This document shows positions 47,117-57,997 of a stretch of DNA of 64,000 bases, in pieces. Every line of letters begins with the position of its first letter. Positions within the stretch are counted from its first letter, which is position 1. Location: positions 138,220 to 202,219 of the forward strand of contig PS015023.1 in assembly GCA_048213135.1 (NCBI GenBank). The letters are read 5' to 3'. Made by a program: the position numbers and the translations under genes. The notes beneath the pieces were generated by a model, which worked only from the letters and a program-made list of their open reading frames with translations, was not told the origin of the DNA and made no database searches. Origin of the DNA: Reclinomonas americana ATCC 50394 (Eukaryota > Jakobida > Jakobea > Jakobida).

Positions 47117-49089
47117 TGTGCAGGACGAGAGAGATGCAGGCAACGCAGGTGTTGCTGCAATCAGTCAGTCTTGCAGTCTTGATCTTGCAATCAAAGCTCA
47201 GGTCTCTTCATTTTCTGCGACTCGTGTGATCTGCTCCCACACTGTGTGCATCAACGCTGTCTCCACCTCTGATCTCCCTTGCATCCCCNNNNNNNNNNNN
47301 NNNNNNNNNNNNNNNNNNNNNNNNNNNNNNNNNNNNNNNNNNNNNNNNNNNNNNNNNNNNNNNNNNNNNNNNNNNNNNNNNNNNNNNNNNNNNNNNNNNN
47401 NNNNNNNNNNNNNNNNNNNNNNNNNNNNNNNNNNNNNNNNNNNNNNNNNNNNNNNNNNNNNNNNNNNNNNNNNNNNNNNNNNNNNNNNNNNNNNNNNNNN
47501 NNNNNNNNNNNNNNNNNNNNNNNNNNNNNNNNNNNNNNNNNNNNNNNNNNNNNNNNNNNNNNNNNNNNNNNNNNNNNNNNNNNNNNNNNNNNNNNNNNNN
47601 NNNNNNNNNNNNNNNNNNNNNNNNNNNNNNNNNNNNNNNNNNNNNNNNNNNNNNNNNNNNNNNNNNNNNNNNNNNNNNNNNNNNNNNNNNNNNNNNNNNN
47701 NNNNNNNNNNNNNNNNNNNNNNNNNNNNNNNNNNNNNNNNNNNNNNNNNNNNNNNNNNNNNNNNNNNNNNNNNNNNNNNNNNNNNNNNNNNNNNNNNNNN
47801 NNNNNNNNNNNNNNNNNNNNNNNNNNNNNNNNNNNNNNNNNNNNNNNNNNNNNNNNNNNNNNNNNNNNNNNNNNNNNNNNNNNNNNNNNNNNNNNNNNNN
47901 NNNNNNNNNNNNNNNNNNNNNNNNNNNNNNNNNNNNNNNNNNNNNNNNNNNNNNNNNNNNNNNNNNNNNNNNNNNNNNNNNNNNNNNNNNNNNNNNNNNN
48001 NNNNNNNNNNNNNNNNNNNNNNNNNNNNNNNNNNNNNNNNNNNNNNNNNNNNNNNNNNNNNNNNNNNNNNNNNNNNNNNNNNNNNNNNNNNNNNNNNNNN
48101 NNNNNNNNNNNNNNNNNNNNNNNNNNNNNNNNNNNNNNNNNNNNNNNNNNNNNNNNNNNNNNNNNNNNNNNNNNNNNNNNNNNNNNNNNNNNNNNNNNNN
48201 NNNNNNNNNNNNNNNNNNNNNNNNNNNNNNNACTCTCCTCATCGCCCCCTCCCACGCAGGACGAGGTCAAAATGGTCACCGAGCTGTGCGAACTGCGCGG
48301 ATGCAATGGCGCCGTGTTCTTCGAGGTCAGGAAACACCAGGACTTGTATCTGTGGGTGGCAAGAACACCTGCCGGTCCCTCGGTCAAGTTCCACGTCGCG
48401 AATGGTGTGTGTGTGTGTGTGTGCATGCCCTTTTTCTCTGTTTTCTCTTTCCGCATGTTACTCACCACACCACCGCAGTGCACACGATGGAGGAGCTGAA
48501 GATGATTGGCAACTGCCTGAAGGGATCACGATCGCTGCTGCATTTCGATGCACCGTTCGACGCCGAGGACCAGCCGCACCTGCGCGTGATGAAGGAGCTC
48601 TTTACGCACGTGTTCAGTGTGCCTCTCGGACACCCCAAGTCCAAGCCCTTTATCGATCACATGCTGGCCTTCTTCCACGTCGACAATCGCATATGGTTCC
48701 GCAACTACCAGGTTTGTGCCCACCACCACCATCTTCTACTACTCCACCACCACGCATGCACTTGGCTGACTGGTTTCTCTTTTGCGCAGCTGGTGGAGGA
48801 CACCTCTGGCAAGCGCACCACGGGCGTGGAGCTGGTGGAGGTCGGTCCGCGCTTTGTCATGACACCGATCCGCGTGCTGGCCGGCAGCTTTTCGGGCACG
48901 GTGCTGTGGGACAATCCGAACTTTGTGTCGCCGAACGTGTCGCGCGCACAGGAGCGCAAGGCGGAGCAGGCCAAGTTTGTCAACAAGATGAAGTCGAAGA
49001 AGCGCAGCCAGATCAACGACTTGCTGAAGACGCTGCCGGGCGACGTGGCCGACGACGTGTACCTCAACCTGCCCATGGACGAGGATTAG
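46465..49089 (+). CDS. BRX1: BRX1 ribosome biogenesis protein, interrupted by a sequence gap
   Basis: Nucleolar Brix-domain factor needed for 60S subunit assembly. Exon 1 (46465-46749) starts MGRGRKRVAEEELQRAEDET, a basic/acidic head with poly-Ala, ending VVYRNKKKT. Exon 2 (about 46956-47060) encodes LVLSNRSITTRYRHMLSDLV and SLMPHAKKDAKLDSK. The next part is lost in the N run (47289-48231). After it come DEVKMVTELCELRGCNGAVF with FFEVRKHQDLYLWVA (48260-48402), TMEELKMIGNCLKGSRSLLH with SKPFIDHMLAFFHVDNRIWF (48480-48712), and LVEDTSGKRTTGVELVEVGP through PMDED with stop TAG 49087-49089. The motifs match BRX1 rather than other Brix proteins (RPF1/2, IMP4, PPAN). The GA microsatellite in intron 2 (47081-47111) may be why the assembly broke nearby. 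It converges with the GNAT gene, 64 nt away. Confidence 0.92.
47289..48231. other. Assembly gap (943 N)
   Basis: Run of N inside BRX1. It removes part of an intron and at least the middle of the N-terminal half of the Brix domain. Any long open frame spanning it (for example 47118-49274) is an artefact. Confidence 1.
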
Positions 49090-49153
49090 TGTGGGTGTCG
49101 CTCGTCATGAACGTCTCCCCCTCCCTCGTTGGCAATGACTTGTCGAAAGAGAT

Positions 49154-50432
49154 TCATTCCAATGCCGGTGTCGTCGTCGTCGTCGTCGTGGCAGCAGTTG
49201 CTGGGGGCTGGCGTTCTTCCAGGTGTTTTTCCATTTCGTACCAACCCGGCACGTTTTGTACCCAACTGCGGTGAAGCGTGAGCGGAAACAAGGAGGAGGA
49301 GGAGGAGGTGGACGGCTGACGCAACGTGAATGGTACGCAGAAACCACACCAGCGGCCCCACTTCCACGTTTCTGTGATTTCGAATCCGAAACGCTGGCAC
49401 GCATGCTTCGTCAGCAAGAAGAAGAGGATGCATGCCACTCTCTCCCCATCCTCGCTCACCTCGTACAACTGCACCGCCCGACTGTTGGAGGCCACATACA
49501 GCATCCTGCACGAAACAAAAAAAGGTCACACCCAAGCCTCCTTACCCGAGACGGCGAGCGCGCATCACGCAACATGTAGCCGCAGTTCCACTCGTCGGCC
49601 TTGGCCTGCGCCCACTCCAGCAAGCGAGTGCCGATGCCGCGGCCCTGTGCCCGCGGCTCGACGCACAGGAACTTGACGTAGCACTGGCCGACATCGGGAT
49701 CGTGCTCCCAGTTGTCGAGGCGCGTGGTGAAGCAACAGGCGGTCCAACAGCGCGAGCGACCGAGTGCACGCGCCGCTGGACCCACCGGCGTCCGTTCATT
49801 CCGCATACCGTGCGTCATCACCAGCGCAAAGCCCAGCAGCGATCCATCTGCCGGATCGCGCACAATGCCCAGCGTGCCCGGCGTGAAATTCCGACGCAGA
49901 TCCTCCGCCTCCCACCCGCCAGCCTCCTTGGCCGACAGCGACATGGCTGCATGCGCGATCGCCATTGTGAGTGGCAGGGAAGAGCCGCAAATAGTACCCT
50001 TGACTGCACACACACGAAGACGAACCTTGCCACTTGGGCTCAAAGAGTCGCGCCTGCAAGTCGGCCACCTCTGCATGCACACACCTGCGTGAGAGGAGGA
50101 GGAGAATGGAGCCCACACGCAGATGCAGAGATTCCATCCACACACCTGGCAGATCGTCGACTGTGCCATCGATAATCTGCACCTCCGCAGCGGCGCCACG
50201 CGTCTCACTCGCCACAGGTGCATCGACACTACCCACTGGTTCACTGTCCTCGCGATCCACTGCAGAGGAACGCGATGAGCAGCATGAAGGCGCCGGCATG
50301 AATGCATTGGTTGTCATGAACGTAACAGATCGCTGTCCGCTCGCCTCCATCGACGCCGTCCACATGCACAGCAGCCGCACTCACCACGTCATCGTTCACC
50401 GTCGTCGCCACCGTCGCCATTCCTTCGCACAA
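49154..50432 (-). CDS. GNAT-family N-acetyltransferase
   Basis: Transfers acetyl from acetyl-CoA to an amine; the substrate cannot be told. The main exon (about 49970-49560) carries MAIAHAAMSLSAKEAGGWEA, GIVRDPADGSLLGFALVMTH and the acetyl-CoA binding motif A: FLCVEPRAQGRGIGTRLLEW (about 49675-49610), followed by AKADEWNCGYMLRDA. The next exon has MLYVASNSRAVQLYE (about 49500-49450), then QRFGFEITETWKWG, and the last ends VQNVPGWYEMEKHLEE, a typical C-terminal strand pattern, with a Thr run and stop at 49154. The N-terminal part is acidic and Ser-rich (VDREDSEPVGSVDAPVASET, 50260-50150). The start is uncertain: MATVATTVNDDV (ATG 50420, in a frame open from 50432) is likely but its splice phase is not confirmed. 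Divergent from the transporter at 50544. Confidence 0.75.
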
Positions 50433-50543
50433 GAGAGCCTAATTAAGGATTCCTGACAAACAGGACAAGTCGCGAACTCCGTGTCCTCTGAACTCCGCTT
50501 TCTTTTCGCCTCGCGTGTGCGAGAGAGCGTTGTTCGGTGGACG

Positions 50544-51938
50544 ATGAAGTGCTCCCGAGCCTCGGCGAGAACCACACTCGGAGTGCTGATTGTCGTCGGC
50601 ATTGCAGTGTCGTGGGTGGCCGCCACACAATTCAGTCAATCCACACAACATGCGGCGGCAACGTACGACTCCGCACCTCCCTTCTTCATCGTCTACTTTT
50701 CGGTGACTACTACCTGCTGCAACCATGTCTTTTTGTCTCACTTTTGTTGTCTCACACCCACTCGTCGCACCAGACGTGCTGGTCAGTGCTGCTGTACCCT
50801 CTATATTGGCTGCTGGTGGCGCTGCCGAGCCGCGTGCAGCGATCACGTGCGGAGAAGCGCTACTCGCGACTGACAACTCTCTCCTCGAGCTCGTCCTCTG
50901 TGAACACCACGACTGTGATTGCTGCGAATGGTGACAGCGACGAGGAGACGGAGCAACCGGTTGTGCTGGTCGAGTCCATTGGTTCCAACGTGCGGCTGGT
51001 GGCCGTCGCCAGTGGCTTCCTGCTGATGTGGCTTACCGCCAACTACCTGTACACGCATGCGTTGGGGACCACGCCGGCGGCGGATGTCACTGCTGTGTTC
51101 TCGGCCACACCATCGATTGTGTATGTGCTGTCGTTGTTCTTGCTGCCGGCGATCACGCGTGTTCGAGTGTTGAAGGTGGGCGCGGTGCTGCTGGCGATTG
51201 TGGGCATTGTGTTGCTGTGCATTGGCGGCATTCAGGTGTCGACGGACGTGGCGGTGGGACTGGCGTTGACATTTGCTGCGGCGATTGCGGCTGCCGTGTA
51301 CAAGGTGCTGTTCAAGCGCACGGTTGGCGACGCGTCGTTGGCGCTCGTGTCGCGCTTCCTCACCGCGCTCGGTGTGGTGAATCTGCTCACCGGCTGGGTG
51401 GTCGTGCTGGTGCTGCACTATGCGGGATGGGAGCGCATGCCTGCCCTCGGTCGCCTCCCGTGGCAGTACTTGTGTGCGTCGGCGGTGAGTGGAGCACATC
51501 GCAACTATTATCTTTGTTGTTGTCGTCGCTGTCGACTGAGTGTTGTTGGTGCAGGCCCTGGCACTGCTCTTCAACTTTCTGATTGGCTTCGGCATCGCCT
51601 TCACCAATCCACTCTTTGTCTCACTCGGCACCATTCTTGGCGTGCCGCTGAACACCGTGGTCGACTCGTTGCTGCGTGGCACGCAGTTGAGTACCAGCGC
51701 CACGCTTGCATCTCTTCGTAGCTTGTGTTGACGTCTCTCTCTGTCGTGCAGCTTCGGGTGGCTGGAGTTGTCGGGCAGTGGCGCCGTGATTGTCGCCTTT
51801 TTCATGCTGGTATTCGATCCGGAACGTCCGCCGACTCCACCCGCGGCATTGTCGTCGTCGCAGCCGCATCTCGTCGGTGTCTCCAGCACCGACAACAACC
51901 ACAGCAACGGCACCAAGAGTCGGCTGGAGACCGTGTAG
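50544..51938 (+). CDS. Drug/metabolite transporter superfamily membrane protein, SLC35F3/F4-like
   Basis: Multi-pass transporter, probably of the Golgi, endosome or plasma membrane. It starts at ATG 50544 (MKCSRASARTTLGVLIVVGI, first membrane helix). Exon 2 (about 50775-51485) has WSVLLYPLYWLLVALPS, a Ser/Thr-rich polar loop, then successive helices: VAVASGFLLMWLTANYLYTH, TAVFSATPSIVYVLSLFLLP, VGAVLLAIVGIVLLCIGGIQ, GLALTFAAAIAAAVYKVLFK, VVNLLTGWVVVLVLHYAGW. After an intron comes ALALLFNFLIGFGIAFTNPL with FVSLGTILGVPLNTVVDSLL, the pattern typical of SLC35F3/F4. The last exon gives SGSGAVIVAFFMLVFDPERP and a polar tail ending at 51938. About ten helices, as expected for the superfamily. The substrate is unknown; thiamine has been proposed for animal SLC35F3 but cannot be assumed here. 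Confidence 0.85.
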
Positions 51939-52010
51939 TGCAATCATGTACATATTGTGTGTGTAAATACTCGCGCTTGTTTGCTTTTCTGTGTGTGATT
52001 CGAGTGGAGA

Positions 52011-53062
52011 ATGTTGCTGGTTCGGGAAAGCCACTCTCCTCCCCTCATTATCATCGCACTGAATCGCTTCACGCCAGCATCCGTGGCTGGCCAAACTTGC
52101 TTCAGTGCCTTCACTGTCGCCGACCACTCGTGTGTTGACTTTCCTCACCGCCAACGTGGCCGCCGGCGATGTGACGAATGCAGGTCTCACACAGCACAAG
52201 CACTCTCATACACACACTCTTGTCTCTCTTTCGTTGACACAGCACACAGTCCGCGACTGGTCATTTCTTCCGGCCGAGGCTCGTCATCGCGGCTTCGAAG
52301 CCGTCTTGCAGACACATCTCTTTGCCGGCTATCGTTACCTGCATTCTTCCCTCCTTCCAACTGCACAAGCTCGATCTCACACCGCACAGCACGTGTGCTG
52401 AATGCGTTGGCGGGCATTGGACAACTCGATCTCTCGTCACCATCGTCGTCGCAGTCGCCACCCGTGCCCGCCGACGCTCTCCGGCACGATGAGGCCGACT
52501 ATGGACTCATTGGAGAGGCTCTCTGTCGCACCATCTACGGCGACGAACTCTATCCGCGTCTCCGACAGCGCATCCAGTCGTTGCATCCGGTTTGCGACTC
52601 CCGCGTCGTCCCTTGTGACCGCACTTGCTCACCGTGCACCCATCGCGCAGGCCATTGATCGCTGGATCATTGATCACGCCTAGTTGCGCATCGCGGTCCT
52701 CGCGTCTGCTTCATCGCAGCTCACCTCACTTATGATCAGCGGTCGGGTCTTGTCACGCAAGGGCATGGACATTAGGGAGCGGGAGCTGTGTGCCGTGGCG
52801 GTGCTGGCCGGCCAGAATGTGGCACCACAGCTGCTGTCGCACATCACGGGCGCGCTGCGGGTCGGCAACTCGCGCGACGACGTGCGTGGCATTCTCGATC
52901 AGACGCATCTGGTGTGGGGCGAACGGGCGCAAGACGAAGCCGTTGCGTATTGCGTAGCTCCCGTCCGTCCATCTCCGTCACTCTGTCGTGGACTCACTGT
53001 GTGACCCCACACTCCAGGACGCCGTGTGGCACACCCTCGGCTCGGCACGATACGGCCTGTGA
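52011..53062 (+). CDS. Carboxymuconolactone decarboxylase-like (AhpD-fold) protein
   Basis: The clear core is RVLSRKGMDIRERELCAVAV, LAGQNVAPQLLSHITGALRV and GNSRDDVRGILDQTHLVWGE (52740-52950), the CMD/AhpD fold. It is preceded by LIGEALCRTIYGDELYPRLR (52510-52570). Splicing at GTTTGC (52590) to a CGCGCAG acceptor gives SLHP joined to AIDRWIIDHAY; a second intron with donor GTTGCG (52682) joins this to GRVLSRKG, restoring the expected helical run. The last short exon reads DAVWHTLGSARYGL with stop TGA 53060-53062. The CxxC pair of peroxidase-active AhpD proteins is not seen, so an antioxidant role is not supported. The N-terminal part is uncertain: ATG 52011 opens a frame continuing past 52500, but Ser-rich and CA-rich stretches suggest introns there. 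It converges with pyruvate carboxylase at a distance of 41 nt. Confidence 0.7.
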
Positions 53063-53103
53063 TCAACTAATGTACACTTTCCTTTCTGTCGCAAATCTCC
53101 TCC

Positions 53104-56100
53104 TCATGCCAGCTCCAACAACAGGTCACCGGCGTGCACTCGGTCGCCCGGGGCGCAGCACACGCGTCGCACAGTGCCCGAGTGTGGTGCGGCGACAACC
53201 ACCTCCATCTTCATGGCCAGGATCACCGCCAGCGTGTCGCCCTGTGCCACACGAGCGCCCTCACGCACGCGAATGGACAACACAGCACCCGGCACTGGCA
53301 CCGGTACTGACCGCTCGTTCGCGGGATCGGCCTTCTCGCGCGGACTGCGCTGCTCGAGTTGCTGGCGATCCTTGACGTGCACGGTGCGCGACTGTCCATT
53401 CACCTCAAAGTGCAACTCGCGTTGCCCCTGGTGATCGAGGCCGCCAACCGAGCACAGCTTGACGTGCACGCGCTGTCCACGTTGCAGCTCCACTTGCAGC
53501 TCCTCGCCGATGCGCGGACCGGTGAAGAAAATGCGCGTCGGTATCCGGCTCACGTCGCCGAAATCGTGACGGAACTTGACAAAATCGTTAAACACCTTGG
53601 GATAGAGTGCCGCAGTGAGGCAGTCGACCTCCTCCACATCCTCGCTCTCCGACGACGGGAGCGTGGAGGCCAGCATCTTCTTCAGCGCGGTAAAGTCGAT
53701 GGGCGGCAGCGACGCACCCGGTCGTTCCTGCACCACCGGCAGGCCACGCGTGATGATGCTACGCAACGGCTCCGGGAAACCACCCGGCGGCTGTCCAATG
53801 TAGCCCTGGAAGTACTCAATCACCGAACTCGGGAAGATCAAGTGCTTGGCCTGCTCCACCACGTCCTCCTCTCGCAGATTGTGTTGCACCATGAAGTGTG
53901 CCAGATCGCCCACCACCTGCTCGCAACAACAATATAAATGCGTGATCACAAACATGCACATGGTGGCATTGACAGCACCTTGGAGGAGGGCGTGACTTTG
54001 GGGATGTCACCTGCAAAAAAATGGCAAACGGTCAGGCGCGCTTGTGTCGTCTGACAAACACGGACGACGGTGACGTACCCAATATGCGATTGGCGGCCGC
54101 ATAGGCCTGCTTGATCTCGGGCCACTTGGAGGCGAGACCGAGTGAGTACGCTTGGAAGTGCAGATTGCTGTACTGGCCACCGGGAATCTCGTGATTGTAC
54201 CTGCGCACACAGCGGTGCGGTGAGTGTCTCTTGCCATCACTGGCGTTGTAGCGCAACAAGTGCACGCACACATCAGCCGAGCCGCTCTTCATCGTGAGTG
54301 AGGTGGCCTCGAACGGTGCGTACAGAGCACGCGCGCCTTCCCAGTACGTTGAAATCTCCGTGGCCTCGCTCAGCGAGATCTCCGGGGCAAAGTGCGAGCC
54401 ATCGAGGCCAGCAAGCTGTTTCACAGAAGCACAATAAGCAGGAGCCATACAGCACATGCTGCATGCATGTGTGCGCACCAGTGCTCCCATGCTCGGTTGC
54501 GACGTGAGACCACTCATGGAGTCGACGGCCACGTCCACCACATCGGCACCGGAGCGCGCCGCTGCCAACATTGAGGCCACTCCCAGTCCGCCCGTATCGT
54601 GCGTGTGCACATGAATTGGTACGTTCGGGTGCTGTTGCCGCAGTGCTGTGAAAAACGGAAGGCACGGTCAACCACTGTGAATACACCACATCATATTTCG
54701 CGACTCACCAGAAACAAGCATGCGAGCTGAGCGCGGTTTCAGCAGTCCAGCCATGTCCTTGATGCACAGCACGTGCGCACCAGAACTCATCAGCTGCTTG
54801 GCCAGATTGAGGTAGTAATCCAGCGTGTACAGGCGATGACCCGGGTGCACAACATCAGCCGTGTAGCAAATGGCCGCCTCGACCACCGCGTCCGTCTGCA
54901 TTGGATCGACATGAGTTGGAGGGGACGACACACATGGTTGGTGGTGATATGCACCTTGAGCGCCGCGTCAATGCCCAGCAGCAAGTTGGGCAAGTAATTC
55001 AGCGAATCAAACACACGGAAAATGTCAATGCCGCGCTGGTGAGCGACCTCGCAAAACTCGTACACCACATTGTCGGGATACGACGTGTAGCCGACGGCGT
55101 TGGCGCCACGCAAGAGCATCTGGAATGGAATGTTGGGTATCTGTGCGCGAGATACTCAGGTTGATTACCAGGTCTCTCATCAAGATACGAATGCGCGCGC
55201 ACACCTTCTCGCGCAGCTGCGACAGTCGCTCCCACGGGCACTCGTGCAGGAAACGCATGGACGTGTCAAACGTGCCGCCACCCCACATCTCCAGACTGTA
55301 CGCATTGCTCAATGCGTGCGCCGTGTACGGAGCGATGGCCAGCATGTCAATAGTGCGCACACGTGTGGCGAGCAGCGACTGTTGTGCGTCACGCAGAGTG
55401 GTGTCGCACAGAAGCAGTGCCGAGTGCTTGCGTACGGCACGCGCGAATCCCGCTGGCCCTTCCTACTCGCACAACGACTTGCATGAGCACCAGCGCACGA
55501 CTTTTCATCTCCCTACTCCGCACAGCGACGCAACTCGTTGCAGCACATCACGCCACCCGGCCGGCGGCTTCTCCTTCACTGGATCGGCGATGAACGACGG
55601 CAACAGTGGTTCCTCCTCGCGCGGTTTGGCGAGGGCGTTGCCGAGCGGTGTGAGCGATCCATTGACGGCCACTTCGCCCAAAAAGTGCACGAGCTTGAGA
55701 GTGGACTCACGTTGCGCGAGTGCCTTGAAGAGTTCCTCGGTCGAATCCACCCACGCGGTGGAGATCTGGCCACTCAAAAACTGCCACGAGTGTCACGAGA
55801 TTTTGAGTGCAAGTTGTCGACCATCGTACTGGCATCTGCAACACTGACCGCGGGATGTTGGACGACGCGCTCCAGGAAGCACACGTTGTTGCGCAGGCCC
55901 ACAATGATGAACTGCGGGGAGGAGTAAAGGGTGAGGCTCTCTCTCTCTCTCTCTCATCCTGCAGCAGTACAACACGCACCTCACGGAGTGCAATGAGCAG
56001 CTTGCGGGAGGTCATGTGCAAGTCGGTCGAGTGCGCGGTGACGTTGCAGAGAACGGGTGCGTAGTACGGCGTGATGCGATTGCCGGCGTAGCCCTCAGCA

Positions 56101-57968
56101 CGCTCGACACGCACGCCCTTGCCCTCTACGCACATCCTCATCAGTGAGACAAAAGGGGAACGAGAGAGAGAGAGAGAGAGAGAGAGAGGAGTCCACACCT
56201 CCCACACGGAATGCCTCCAGACGGCCCGTGTCGACTGCAAAGCCGGACTCGGGATCCTCGGTGGTCACGGAGCACTGCACAGCGCAGCCAATGGTGCGCA
56301 GCTTGTCCTGCGTCAGGTCGAGCTCGGAGAGCGTGCGACCAGAGGCCAACTGGATCTGCGCTTGCACAATGTCCACCGAGGTGATTTCTTCGGTGACCTG
56401 GCTCAACCAGGCTCAGGTTAAGGAAAAACACAACCCCTGTGGATGGAGAAATACGTACCGAGTGGTCCGCCTGCAGACACGGAACGAGATCGGAGAACCA
56501 GTACTCACCCGTGGTCGACACGAGGTAGACGGCGCTGGCGGCATTGGTCAGATTGATCGACCGCGCGAAGCGAATGGCGTCGTCGGCGAGTTGTGCGTGC
56601 AGTTTCGGTGACAGGTTCGGCGCCGGTGCCACATGGAAGAGCTTCTGGTAGTTGCGCTGGACCGAGCTGTCGCGATCGAACAAGTGAACTGCATCAATCA
56701 CCACCACCTCTTCGTGAGGGCCGAGCACTCGGGCGAGCACAATGAGAAAAGAGTGCAGGCGCGAGCATCCCCACCAATCTCTCCAGCGTGGTCGCCCAGC
56801 AGCTGCACCTCAATGTGCCGCACTTGACCGAGGAAGTGCTCGACAAACACAGAGCCGTCGCCGTAGGCCGCTCGCGCCTCGTTGCGTGCACGCGCAAAGG
56901 CCTCGGACAGCTGACGACGATCGGCAGCCACACACATGCCAATGTTGCCGTAGAGAGGCTTGAGGATGACAGGATATCCGACTCTGCGCACGAGCGAGTG
57001 AATCAACAAGCTTGTCTCGCTCGCGACATTGCCGACGCACTTGTCACAATACTCTCGCGCCTGCTCAATGGTGGTGACCGCTCGCGTCGACCCGTGTACA
57101 ATCGGAAGGCCGACATTCGCCGCCAGCTGACGAGCACTCATCTTGTCGCTGACCGTCTCGAGAATCTTCACCCAAGATGATGAGAACGCACGCAGACAGA
57201 GGTGAGCGCACACAAAGGAGGCACACCTTGGCACTGGGCCCAATGAAGATCAAGTTATTATCGTCGCACGCACGTGCAAAGTCGGCGCGCTCCGCCAGAA
57301 ACCCTACATATGCAAACACATGGGAGATCCGACTTGTTGTGGCACTTGAGCATGACAAAGCGTACCATAGCCCGGGTGCACGGCATTGCAGCCAGCAGTG
57401 ATGGCCACATCGATGAGCTCATTGATGTTGAGGTAGGCAGTGGTGGGGTTGAGGCCGCGCCCAATCAGATAGCTCTCCGCGCACTGTCACATGGAACAGT
57501 GTCAAATGAAGGAATGATCATCAGTGGACATCATCTCGTGCGCACCTGTTGTCGATGAAGGCTGCCGCTGTCCTCCTGTGAGTAGACGCCCACAGTGGGA
57601 ATGTTCAGCTCCGCAGCTGCTCGGAACACTCGCGTGGCCACTTCACCACTGTCAATGAGAGAGGTGAGAAGAGACACACACAGATTGCTCTCTTCTTCTT
57701 CTTCCTTACTCACCGGTTGGCCACGAGAATCTTGGTCTGTGGTGCACCGTGTGAGCGACCTCTCAAATGTGTCAGACTCTGTGTGCGTGTGTGTCAGTGT
57801 GAACGCAACAACCGGTCTGCGCGGGAGTGGCGGGTGCGGATGATGGTGATGATGATGCGAGAAGAGACGCACATGCGCCAGGCACGATTGGCGCCACATA
57901 CAGGCGAGACCTTCTCTCCTCTTGCTCCTCTTTTTTACTTTTGAAACAAAAGCGCGGGACAGTGACAT
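53104..57968 (-). CDS. Pyruvate carboxylase with a degenerate biotin-carboxylase domain
   Basis: Family role: ATP- and biotin-dependent carboxylation of pyruvate to oxaloacetate. Probable exon 1 is [10 protein letters not shown] (ATG 57968); after the intron comes TKILVANR spliced to [20 protein letters not shown]. The BC domain follows ([73 protein letters not shown]). The carboxyltransferase domain has [51 protein letters not shown], the Lys carboxylation site [21 protein letters not shown] and [19 protein letters not shown]. The PC tetramerisation part leads to the biotinyl site AMKMEVV (about 53195-53215) and stop at 53104-53106. The CT and biotin domains keep their key residues. The BC domain does not: the Gly-rich ATP loop and the E-x-N-x-R catalytic box are altered (see findings). 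At least 15 short exons. No strong mitochondrial presequence is visible. The start lies 29 nt after the stop of the kinase gene. Confidence 0.9.
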
Positions 57969-57997
57969 GATAACAGGGGGTTGATTCGTTGAGCGCA

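Noticed and set aside
47118-49274. 718-codon open frame across the N run
   Set aside because: The N run cannot be read for stops; flanking residues do not match BRX1 in this frame, which is read in another frame.
52011-52658. Whole 215-codon open frame as a single CMD exon
   Set aside because: The first part reads through CA-rich and Ser/Arg-rich sequence that looks intronic, and the end is cut by a clear intron (GTTTGC donor, CGCGCAG acceptor) needed to reach the conserved helix.
56472-56509. A possible 38-nt intron (GTGAGT...TGCAG) inside the biotin-carboxylase catalytic loop
   Set aside because: Removing it shifts the frame and destroys the following LQADHS-VTEEI alignment, whereas reading through keeps the family length exactly.
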